Source: an uncultured Lachnospiraceae bacterium (GTDB lineage Bacteria > Bacillota > Clostridia > Lachnospirales > Lachnospiraceae). From it: a stretch of DNA of 34,786 bases. This document shows, in pieces, positions 14,957-21,837 of the stretch. Position 1 is the first letter of the stretch. Each line of letters opens with the position of its first letter. The translations under genes were made by a program, and so were the position numbers. The notes beneath the pieces are model-generated. The model did not search any database. It was not told where the DNA came from and was given only the letters and a program-made list of their open reading frames with translations. The DNA lies in contig CAMVOY010000027.1 in assembly GCA_947169235.1 (NCBI GenBank), positions 1 to 34,786 on the forward strand, written 5' to 3'.

Positions 14957-17188
14957 ATGGAGATCAAAGGCTACATCACGCATATCGTTTACCGAAACGA
15001 TGAGAATGGTTATACCGTTTTTTATCTCGAAGGAGCCGACGGGGAGGAGACAACCTGCGTCGGCAGTTTCCCTTTTATTGGGGAAGGTGAATATGTCTCT
15101 GTGACGGGCGAGATGAGCTTTCACGGCGTCTACGGAGAGCAGCTGAAGGTCTCAACCTATGATATCACCGAGCCTGACAATGAGACAGCCATACTCCGTT
15201 ATCTGTCTTCGGGTGCGGTAAAGGGCATCAGGGGCGGTCTTGCAAAAAGGATCGTGGACAAGTTCGGAGACCGTACTTTCGAGGTTATGGAAAAGCGTCC
15301 GGAAGAGCTTGCGTCCGTGAAAGGCATATCGGAGAAAAAGGCAAGGGATATCGCAGAGAGCTTCGCGGAGCAAAGAGGTATGCGTCGCGCGATCATTTTT
15401 TTGCAAAAATACTCCATACCGAACACGCAGGCGATAAAGATATATCAGTACTATGGTGATATGATGGAGGAGATAATCGAGCAGAATCCCTACAGGCTTG
15501 CGGAGGATATCGATGGTATAGGTTTCAAAAAAGCCGATGAGATAGCCTCGAGGGCCGGATTTGATAAAAAATCTCCCGCCAGAGTACGGGCAGGACTTCT
15601 TTATCTGCTGAATCAGTCGGGCGGAGAAGGACACACGTATCTTCCGGAGAGAGAGCTCATCCCGATGGGAGTGGAGCAGCTCGGAGTGGATGAGGAGCTG
15701 GTGCTCGACGTGCTGGCTGTAATGGCGGTTGATAAGGCTGTTATTCTCAGTGGAGACAAAGCGGAGAGAAATGTCTACCTTCCCGTGATGTATTACTCGG
15801 AGCTCAACAGCGCGCGTATGCTCCTTGATCTGAATGTCGATCTCGGTGATGACGATGAGACATATGATACAGCCATAAGAAGAATAGAAAAACGAGAAAA
15901 AATAAATCTTGATGAAACACAGGTTCATGCAGTCAAGGAGGCCATGAAAAGGGGAGTGACGGTTATCACCGGAGGCCCTGGAACAGGCAAGACCACGACG
16001 ATCAATACCCTGATCAAGGTCATGAAAAGTGAAAACTACCATATACTTTTGGCCGCCCCGACAGGACGTGCGGCAAAAAGGATGGAGGAGGCGACAGGCA
16101 ATCCCGCGCAGACCATACACAGGCTTTTGGAGTACAGCGGTGCTCCGGGTGCTGATGATGGCTACAACGGTGGCGGGAGATTCGGAAGAAATGAGGAGGA
16201 GCCGCTGGAGGCAGATGTCATTATCGTTGATGAGATGTCGATGGTCGATATCTACCTGTTTCACAGCCTGCTGAAAGCTATTCCCGTTTCGACCAGACTG
16301 GTGTTGGTGGGCGACGTGGATCAGCTGCCGAGCGTGGGTCCCGGGAACGTACTTAAGGATATCATCGCTTCAGGCTGTTTTTCCGTTGTCAGACTTACAA
16401 AGATCTTTCGTCAGGCGATGGAGTCGGATATAGTAATGAACGCGCACAGGATCCTCGCCGGAGAGCAGTTGGAGCTCGCCAACAAGCCGACCGGAGACTT
16501 TTTCTTTGCGGAATGCGAGGATGCTAACGAGGCCCTAAGTATAATGCGCATGAGTTTCGGTCAGGGAAAGATGGCTGATTACGCGGGATGCAAACCGATG
16601 GACATACAGGTTCTCACACCGATGAAAAAGGGAGAGACCGGCGTTATCAGGTGCAACCGTATACTTCAGCAATACTTAAACCCTCCATCTCCGAAAAAAA
16701 AGGAGCTCACCATTAACGATACCGTGTTCCGTGAGGGCGACAAGGTAATGCAGATGAAGAATAATTATCGCATGGAGTATCGGATATTCGGCTACAAGGA
16801 TATGGTGATCGAGGAGGGGACCGGAGTTTTCAACGGTGATATCGGCGTGATAGAGAAAATAGATACGGAAGTAAATGAGGTTTCGGTATGCTTCGACGGA
16901 GAGAGGCACGTTACATACACGACCGGAGATCTGTCTGATCTGGAGCCGGCTTACGCGGTCACCATTCACAAATCACAGGGAAGTGAGTATCCTGCGGTCA
17001 TACTCCCATTACTCGGAGGACCGGCGCCGCTCATGACCAGAAACATCCTTTATACCGCGGTCACCCGTGCCACACGCTGTGTGATGATCATAGGCCGGAG
17101 AGATACTGTTTTAAGGATGATCGCAAATGAGTCAGAGAGAAAGAGGTACTCGACACTTGGGCTCAGGATCGGGGAATTGAAAAAATAG
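14957..17188 (+). CDS. recD2: RecD2-type 5'-3' DNA helicase
   Basis: 743 residues. Walker A GGPGTGKT is at residues 339-346, the aspartate-glutamate box is VIIVDEMSMVD, then 'LVGDVDQLPSVGPGNVL', and the C-terminal 'VTIHKSQGSEYPAVILPLL' and 'LYTAVTRAT' are the SF1B helicase motifs. The N-terminal third carries an OB-like segment and a helix-hairpin-helix 'VKGISEKKARDIAES', the long N-terminus that marks RecD2 rather than RecBCD RecD. RecD2 acts in DNA repair and replication-fork restart. I start at ATG 14957 (AGAGG nearby) because the ATG at 14936 lies within the terminator's T-run. It interrupts an otherwise flagellar and competence-like gene order. Confidence 0.95.
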   Translation: MEIKGYITHIVYRNDENGYTVFYLEGADGEETTCVGSFPFIGEGEYVSVTGEMSFHGVYGEQLKVSTYDITEPDNETAILRYLSSGAVKGIRGGLAKRIVDKFGDRTFEVMEKRPEELASVKGISEKKARDIAESFAEQRGMRRAIIFLQKYSIPNTQAIKIYQYYGDMMEEIIEQNPYRLAEDIDGIGFKKADEIASRAGFDKKSPARVRAGLLYLLNQSGGEGHTYLPERELIPMGVEQLGVDEELVLDVLAVMAVDKAVILSGDKAERNVYLPVMYYSELNSARMLLDLNVDLGDDDETYDTAIRRIEKREKINLDETQVHAVKEAMKRGVTVITGGPGTGKTTTINTLIKVMKSENYHILLAAPTGRAAKRMEEATGNPAQTIHRLLEYSGAPGADDGYNGGGRFGRNEEEPLEADVIIVDEMSMVDIYLFHSLLKAIPVSTRLVLVGDVDQLPSVGPGNVLKDIIASGCFSVVRLTKIFRQAMESDIVMNAHRILAGEQLELANKPTGDFFFAECEDANEALSIMRMSFGQGKMADYAGCKPMDIQVLTPMKKGETGVIRCNRILQQYLNPPSPKKKELTINDTVFREGDKVMQMKNNYRMEYRIFGYKDMVIEEGTGVFNGDIGVIEKIDTEVNEVSVCFDGERHVTYTTGDLSDLEPAYAVTIHKSQGSEYPAVILPLLGGPAPLMTRNILYTAVTRATRCVMIIGRRDTVLRMIANESERKRYSTLGLRIGELKK

Positions 17189-17208
17189 CAAAAAATAGAA
17201 AAACTATA

Positions 17209-17237
17209 TTTACGTATCGGGAACTTTGTGATACAAT
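17209..17237 (+). promoter_or_regulatory. Candidate promoter for comF
   Basis: TTTACG (17209-17214), 17 bp, TACAAT (17232-17237). The -35 matches consensus at four of six positions. It lies 53 bp before the comF ATG. Confidence 0.45.
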
Positions 17238-17289
17238 ATATGTGGTATGCATTGACATGTGAGTGTGTGAATTCGGAAAGAGAGTTCAT

Positions 17290-17997
17290 ATGCGTGTTTC
17301 AGATGTCATATTTCCATCGAAGTGTATGTTTTGTGGGAGAGTCATGGGTGACGGTATCAGAGCCTGTGATGAATGTGTAAAGAAGCTTCCGTTCGTTTCA
17401 GAACCTGTGTGCAAACGCTGCGGGAAGCCAATCATGCGTGGAGCTGATGAGCTGTGCACTGATTGCAGTCGCAGGGATCATTCGGGGCTGGATAACTCGG
17501 TCGCGCTTTTTGTCTATCAGGAAGACACGAAAAAGGCGATGTTTGATCTGAAATACGGCGGTTGCTACGGCGATGCCGGATTCTACGCGGATGAGTTGTG
17601 CAGACATTTTTACGGAAGGATCAGACGGTGGCATGCAGACGTGCTTGTGCCGATACCTATCCATAAGCGGAGACTTCGTTTCCGCGGGTACAATCAGGCC
17701 GGGCTCGTTGCTTCAGAGCTGGGACTCAGGGTGGGGCTGCCGACCGCAGATCTGCTCAAGAGGACGCGTTATACCAGCCCGCAGAAAAACCTTAATGCAG
17801 TAAAGAGACGTGAGAATCTGCGTCAGGCGTTTGAGGTTGATAATGAGATCTTTCGACCGGAGGAGCATGAGAGTATAGTGCTGGTCGATGATATATATAC
17901 CACGGGTGCGACTTTGGAGGCCTGCGCGGGCCTTCTGAAGAAAGCCGGAGCCAAGGCCGTATATGCGGTCTGCATCTGTATAGGAAGCGAAGCCTGA
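17290..17997 (+). CDS. comFC: ComF-family phosphoribosyltransferase-like protein
   Basis: 235 residues. Two zinc-ribbon pairs come first: 'CMFCGRVM...CDEC' and 'CKRCGKPI...CTDCSRRD'. The C-terminal half is a PRT fold with the PRPP loop SIVLVDDIYTTGATLEAC and 'NQAGLVASEL', 'RTRYTSPQKNL'. ComFC in Bacillus supports DNA uptake; in anaerobes its task is unclear. In Bacillus comFC is followed by yvyF and flgM, and here a YvyF-like gene follows too. I chose ATG 17290 because GGAAAGAG precedes it and conserved sequence starts at VIFPSKCMFC; a GTG at 17263 gives only nine extra residues. Confidence 0.9.
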   Translation: MRVSDVIFPSKCMFCGRVMGDGIRACDECVKKLPFVSEPVCKRCGKPIMRGADELCTDCSRRDHSGLDNSVALFVYQEDTKKAMFDLKYGGCYGDAGFYADELCRHFYGRIRRWHADVLVPIPIHKRRLRFRGYNQAGLVASELGLRVGLPTADLLKRTRYTSPQKNLNAVKRRENLRQAFEVDNEIFRPEEHESIVLVDDIYTTGATLEACAGLLKKAGAKAVYAVCICIGSEA

Positions 17998-18033
17998 GGG
18001 CGTTTTTTTAGAAAAAGACAGGAGGAATGAAAA

Positions 18034-18444
18034 ATGGAGTTGATAAGTTGCGTGAAGTGTGGTAAATTATTTAATCATGTTTCAGGACCACGTGTATGCC
18101 AGCAATGCAACAAGGCACTTGAGGAGAAGTTCATGGAGGTAAAGCAGTATGTCCGTGAGCATCCAAACATTGACATGCGTACTCTCTCCAAAGAGTGTGA
18201 AGTCAGCCCCAAGCAGATCCAGCGATGGGTCAGAGAGGACAGACTTGTATTCTCCTCAGATTCTCCGATAGGGATTCCCTGTGAGCGATGCGGAACTCCG
18301 ATCAAATCCGGACGCTACTGCGAGAACTGTAAAAATGGTATGCAGCGCGGTCTTGAGGAAGCAGCAGGTATTAATAAGCCTGCAAAGCAGGAAGCACCGA
18401 AGAAAAAGGCGCCGGAGAGCGACAAGATGCGATTTCTCGGGTGA
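18034..18444 (+). CDS. yvyF: YvyF-like flagellar-operon protein
   Basis: 136 residues. CVKCGKLF and 'CQQC' form one zinc ribbon, 'CERCGTPIKSGRYCENC' a second. Between them 'IDMRTLSKECEVSPKQIQRWVRED' is a helix-turn-helix-like segment (about residues 46-70). A basic Ala/Lys/Pro tail ends in DKMRFLG. This is the pattern of the YvyF family (a 'flagellar operon protein' in Bacillus between comFC and flgM). The same comF-yvyF order is seen here, but the expected flgM-flgK genes are not next. It has AGGAGG before the ATG. A regulatory or assembly role is assumed, not proven. Confidence 0.85.
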   Translation: MELISCVKCGKLFNHVSGPRVCQQCNKALEEKFMEVKQYVREHPNIDMRTLSKECEVSPKQIQRWVREDRLVFSSDSPIGIPCERCGTPIKSGRYCENCKNGMQRGLEEAAGINKPAKQEAPKKKAPESDKMRFLG

Positions 18445-18515
18445 GATCCCATGTGGTTCTTATCTGTTTCGCAGGTCGTTAGACGGATGTTCAGGTTAAG
18501 GAGATAGAAAGAACC

Positions 18516-19976
18516 ATGGTTAACAGAGAAAAAGATGTCGACGACATCGAAGAACAGCAGATTGTTGATATCCTTCTTGAAGAAAGCGGGGAGGAGGCTC
18601 TTTACGGAGCGGAATCCAAGCCTGAAGCCAGAGAAGAGAATAAAATGGGGGTACTGCCGGTACGCAGACTTATCATCTCTATGTCACTTCCGATGATGAT
18701 CTCCATGCTCGTGCAGGCTCTGTATAATATTGTAGATTCGGTTTTTGTAGCCCAGATCGAAGAGAAGGCGCTGACGGCAGTCACGCTGGCTTTTCCGATG
18801 CAGAACTTTATGATCTCCGTGGCAGCGGGGACAGGTGTCGGTATCAATGCTCTTTTGTCACGTTCGCTGGGTGAAAAACGTTTCGACAAAGCGAACAACG
18901 CCGCAAATAACGGTATCCTTGTGATACTGATCAGCGGCGTGTTATTTTTCCTGATAGGATTGTTCGGCTCGGCACCGTTTATCATGTCTCAGACGGATGA
19001 CCCCACGGTCATATCCTACGGCGAGACATATCTCGGCATCGTGAGCTGTTTGGCAATGCCTTTGTTTTTGCAGGTTACGATGGAGAGACTTCTGCAGTCT
19101 ACAGGACGGACACTCGCATCCATGTTTTCTCAGATCACGGGTGCCGTCATCAATATAATCTTTGATCCTATCCTTATATTTGGTATGTTCGGATTCCCGA
19201 AGCTTGGTGTGGCAGGCGCAGCTTATGCTACGATCCTCGGACAGAGCGTGGCTACCTGCGTAGGGATATTCTGCAATCTGAAATTCAATAAGGATATAAG
19301 CATTTCATGGAAGGGAATATTTACTCCGCACAGTGCGGCGATACGCCAGATATATGTGGTCGGAGTCCCGTCAATCTTCATGATGAGTATCGGATCCGTG
19401 ATGACCTTTGCGATGAACAAACTCCTCGGAGCGTTCTCAGATACGGCACAGGCGGTGTTCGGTGTATACTTCAAGCTGCAAAGCTTCTTCTTTATGCCGG
19501 TATTCGGTCTGAACAATGGATTGATACCTGTGTTGGCGTACAATTATGGAGCCAGGAGAAAAGATAGAATTAAAAGTGCATTGAAATTCTCGATGATACT
19601 TGCTTTCGGGATCATGGCAGTCGGGACGGCTCTATTCCAGATCTTCCCCGAAGCGCTCCTTAGAATGTTCGACGCTCAGGATTCCATGATCGGCATGGGT
19701 GTTCCGTCGCTTCGGATCATCAGTACATCGTTCTGTATAGCGGGAATGTGTATCACGATGGGATCGATATTCCAGGCTTTTGCAAAGAGTATGTATTCGT
19801 TGTTTGTTTCTATAGGACGTCAGCTCGTCGTGCTCATCCCGGCCGCGTGGCTTCTGTCGCTCACGGGTGACGTGAATGCCATATGGTGGGCGTTCCCGAT
19901 CGCCGAGCTCGCGTCACTGATCTTGTCGAGTTTCTTCTTTCGAAAGCTTTATAGGGAAACGGTTAAGACACTATAA
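18516..19976 (+). CDS. MATE-family efflux transporter
   Basis: 486 residues with about twelve membrane helices. 'PVRRLIISMSLPMMISMLVQALYNIVDSVFVAQ' opens the MATE fold; 'ALTAVTLAFPMQNFMIS', 'GTGVGINALLSRSLGE' and 'FQAFAKSMYSLFVSIGRQ' are further family blocks. MATE proteins expel cationic drugs or metabolites using sodium or proton gradients. An acidic N-terminal extension of about 43 residues precedes the first helix; AAGGAG lies 12 bases before the ATG at 18516, rather far, so the internal ATG at 18645 is an alternative start. It follows the yvyF-like gene after 71 bp and ends in a strong terminator. Confidence 0.9.
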   Translation: MVNREKDVDDIEEQQIVDILLEESGEEALYGAESKPEAREENKMGVLPVRRLIISMSLPMMISMLVQALYNIVDSVFVAQIEEKALTAVTLAFPMQNFMISVAAGTGVGINALLSRSLGEKRFDKANNAANNGILVILISGVLFFLIGLFGSAPFIMSQTDDPTVISYGETYLGIVSCLAMPLFLQVTMERLLQSTGRTLASMFSQITGAVINIIFDPILIFGMFGFPKLGVAGAAYATILGQSVATCVGIFCNLKFNKDISISWKGIFTPHSAAIRQIYVVGVPSIFMMSIGSVMTFAMNKLLGAFSDTAQAVFGVYFKLQSFFFMPVFGLNNGLIPVLAYNYGARRKDRIKSALKFSMILAFGIMAVGTALFQIFPEALLRMFDAQDSMIGMGVPSLRIISTSFCIAGMCITMGSIFQAFAKSMYSLFVSIGRQLVVLIPAAWLLSLTGDVNAIWWAFPIAELASLILSSFFFRKLYRETVKTL

Positions 19977-19982
19977 TAAAAT

Positions 19983-20021
19983 AAAGCCATTTGTTGATAT
20001 ATCATCCAAATGGCTTTTTTT
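19983..20021. terminator. Terminator between MATE and lacI-type genes
   Basis: AAAGCCATTTG (19983-19993) and CAAATGGCTTT (20007-20017) pair perfectly, with a seven-T run (20015-20021). It stops the MATE transcript; the T-rich left flank on the minus strand could also serve the convergent regulator gene. Confidence 0.92.
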
Positions 20022-20036
20022 AGTCATGGTATTGCG

Positions 20037-21035
20037 TTACTTTTTCTTAACTCTTCCTGTAGACTCTCTTATAGTTAGGCTCGTTCGCAACAGATTTCGC
20101 GACAATGAGACGCCGTTTACGAGTGCGTAGAGGACATAGTAGCAGCACTTGCCCAGCTGGATTCGATCCTGACGGACAGAGGTGAGTGCCGGGGTGGTCT
20201 TCTCACAGCCCGGTACGTCGTCGTAGCCGATGATGCTTATATCATCGGGGACGCTGAAGCCGAGACGCTGAACCTCCCTGATCGCACCGAAGGCGAGAGT
20301 ATCGTTGCCGCAGAGAATGGCAGTCACACCGATATCTATGAACTTCTGTACGTGGCGGGATGCCGCCTCGAGAGAGTAAGGTTCGTAGGCGATGAATCGA
20401 TTGGAGTAAGCGAGATCGTGCTTTTCCATATTGTGCTTGTACGCATTCATACGGCTCTCTGAGATCATGGTACCCATCGGACCGTTCAAAAATGCGATCT
20501 TTCGGTGACCCATTGATACCAGATGATCGATAGCGAGCCCCATTCCTTCTTCAGAGTCACTTCCTACTGAGCCACACATCGGGTTCTCACGAATGTAGTT
20601 ATCAAAAAGAACGGTAGGAACCTTGGTTGATTCGAGCTCCTTCATCCACGGGTCGTTAAGTTCGAAACCTATGAGAAGAGCGCCCGAGATGTTTCTTCCG
20701 AGCATGAAGGGATCATATGGACGTTTGAGCTGGAAATCATGACTGACGGGGATCACTTCGACATCCCAGTTTTCCTTGAAGGCTGCCTGACGGAAGCCGA
20801 GCAGGATGTCATAGCCGAAATCATCCTCGAGATAATAATCAATGTTTTCGATAAAAATACAGAGCTTCCGGATATCCTGTCTGTGAATGCTTTTTTTTGT
20901 ATAGCCCATCTCGACAGCGGTTTCAAGGATCTTGTCACGCATCGACTCCGAAATATCGTTTGCCCCGTTAAGGCCTTTTGATACGGTACCCGATGAGACG
21001 CCGAGCCTGTCCGCGATATCTTTGATAGTGGTCAT
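20037..21035 (-). CDS. LacI-family transcriptional regulator
   Basis: 332 residues. The N-terminal helix-turn-helix IKDIADRLGVSSGTVSKGLN and hinge-helix region (about residues 40-55) are standard LacI. The effector domain resembles periplasmic sugar-binding proteins, with 'ALLIGFELNDPW', 'VGSDSEEGMGLAIDHLVSMGH', 'AILCGNDTLAFGAIREVQRLG' and 'DISIIGYDDVPGCEKTTPALTSVRQ'. It would repress a sugar operon until the sugar binds, but no sugar transport gene is beside it, so the target is unknown. GGAGGG precedes the ATG at 21033-21035. A promoter and a near-palindromic site just upstream suggest autoregulation. Confidence 0.93.
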   Translation of the reverse strand: MTTIKDIADRLGVSSGTVSKGLNGANDISESMRDKILETAVEMGYTKKSIHRQDIRKLCIFIENIDYYLEDDFGYDILLGFRQAAFKENWDVEVIPVSHDFQLKRPYDPFMLGRNISGALLIGFELNDPWMKELESTKVPTVLFDNYIRENPMCGSVGSDSEEGMGLAIDHLVSMGHRKIAFLNGPMGTMISESRMNAYKHNMEKHDLAYSNRFIAYEPYSLEAASRHVQKFIDIGVTAILCGNDTLAFGAIREVQRLGFSVPDDISIIGYDDVPGCEKTTPALTSVRQDRIQLGKCCYYVLYALVNGVSLSRNLLRTSLTIRESTGRVKKK

Positions 21036-21071
21036 AGTTTCCCTCCAAATAACGCTCTTCCGTCACGATAC

Positions 21072-21095
21072 GAAATCTATCGAACGAAAGATTTC
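21072..21095 (-). promoter_or_regulatory. Candidate operator of the LacI-type regulator
   Basis: A 24-bp near-palindrome: outer arms GAAATCT and AGATTTC, inner TCG and CGA, so 20 of 24 positions are symmetric. LacI-family sites are usually centred palindromes of this kind. It starts about 11 bp after the -10 of the regulator's own promoter, a good position to block transcription. It could also be an RNA hairpin in the leader. Confidence 0.55.
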
Positions 21096-21105
21096 TACTT
21101 TTTTA

Positions 21106-21134
21106 AATATATCACATTTCTTTGCGTTCTACAA
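21106..21134 (-). promoter_or_regulatory. Promoter of the LacI-type regulator
   Basis: Minus strand: TTGTAG (21129-21134), 17 bp, TATATT (21106-21111). The predicted leader would carry the palindrome at 21072-21095. Confidence 0.6.
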
Positions 21135-21169
21135 GGGTGAATTTCTACGAAAAAAATCAAAAAAAACTC

Positions 21170-21198
21170 TTGACATCCGCAAATGGTTAGAGTATACT
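21170..21198 (+). promoter_or_regulatory. Sigma-A promoter of the feo operon
   Basis: TTGACA (21170-21175), 17 bp, TATACT (21193-21198). The -10 and spacer are covered by an inverted repeat, so a bound repressor would stop RNA polymerase. Confidence 0.85.
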
Positions 21199-21265
21199 AA
21201 CCATGGTTATTAGGAATAACTAACATGAATTCGGTACGTGATACCATAGTTAACCACGTATAACT
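21183..21265 (+). promoter_or_regulatory. Metal-regulator boxes at the feo promoter
   Basis: ATGGTTAG-N6-CTAACCAT (21183-21204) covers the -10 element. It is close to the DtxR-type consensus (TTAGGTTAGnCTAACC). Directly after comes GTTATT-N3-AATAAC (21206-21220) with another CTAAC (21220-21224). A looser AGTTA...TAACT pair is at 21248-21265. A DtxR/MntR-family gene lies 5 kb downstream with a related repeat in its promoter. Iron-dependent repression is inferred. Confidence 0.7.
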
Positions 21266-21291
21266 GACAACATAGTACGAATGGAGGGAAT

Positions 21292-21549
21292 ATGATGCCG
21301 TTAACATGTGCAAGGACGGGAGAGCCGGTCCGTATCGTAAAGGTCGGCGGCCTCGAAGAGACTCACAGGCACCTCGAGGAAATGGGGTTTGTTCCGGACT
21401 CGGAGGTGATCGTGGTGAGCAAGGTAAGTGATAATCTGATCCTGAAGGTCAGAGATTCTCGCGTGGCGCTCGACGGAGCATTGGCAAAAAAAATCATGGT
21501 CGAGGAATGTGAGTATCACACGGAGAGCATTTTTGCGACCGCTCATTGA
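21292..21549 (+). CDS. feoA: FeoA-domain protein, first copy
   Basis: 85 residues. 'GEPVRIVKVGGLEETHRHLEEMGFVPDSEVIVVSKVSDN' and 'LKVRDSRVALDGALAKKI' form the small SH3-like FeoA fold, which sits in the cytoplasm and supports FeoB iron transport. Two ATG codons are in line (21292 and 21295); GGAGG is four bases before the first and seven before the second, so the second may be used. It opens the feo operon, 33 bp before the second feoA. Clostridia often carry two feoA genes with feoB. The tail 'CEYHTESIFATAH' is an extra beyond the core fold. Confidence 0.9.
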   Translation: MMPLTCARTGEPVRIVKVGGLEETHRHLEEMGFVPDSEVIVVSKVSDNLILKVRDSRVALDGALAKKIMVEECEYHTESIFATAH

Positions 21550-21581
21550 TCGCGAATACATACACTAAGGAGGATGAGAAA

Positions 21582-21809
21582 ATGTATCAATTGAAGGACG
21601 CGAAGGTTGGATCGACCGTCGTGGTCAAAAGGATCGCAGGTGCGGGTCCTGTGAAAAAAAGAATCATGGATATGGGTATCACGAAGGGTATAGAGCTCTA
21701 TATCCGAAAGGTTGCACCGCTTGGAGATCCCGTGGAGATCACGGTAAGGGGCTATGAGTTGTCACTTAGAAAAGCTGATGCGGATATCATCGAAGTTGAG
21801 GCTGTATAA
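21582..21809 (+). CDS. feoA: FeoA-domain protein, second copy
   Basis: 75 residues, a minimal FeoA: 'VGSTVVVKRIAGAGPVKKRIMDMGITKGIELYIRKVAPLGDPVEI' and 'GYELSLRKADADIIEVE'. The 'GDPVEI...GYELSLRKADA' end is the most typical FeoA signature, more so than in the first copy. AAGGAGG lies before ATG 21582; an upstream ATG at 21546 lacks one. It is 28 bp before feoB. The two FeoA proteins may bind FeoB together or play separate roles. Confidence 0.95.
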   Translation: MYQLKDAKVGSTVVVKRIAGAGPVKKRIMDMGITKGIELYIRKVAPLGDPVEITVRGYELSLRKADADIIEVEAV

Positions 21810-21837
21810 TATCATATAAAAACGGAGGAATAGGATA

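Noticed and set aside
15152..16264. 370-residue minus-strand frame opposite recD2
   Set aside because: It is a shadow of the recD2 frame: no promoter, no ribosome binding site, His/Arg/Leu-rich content with no domain.
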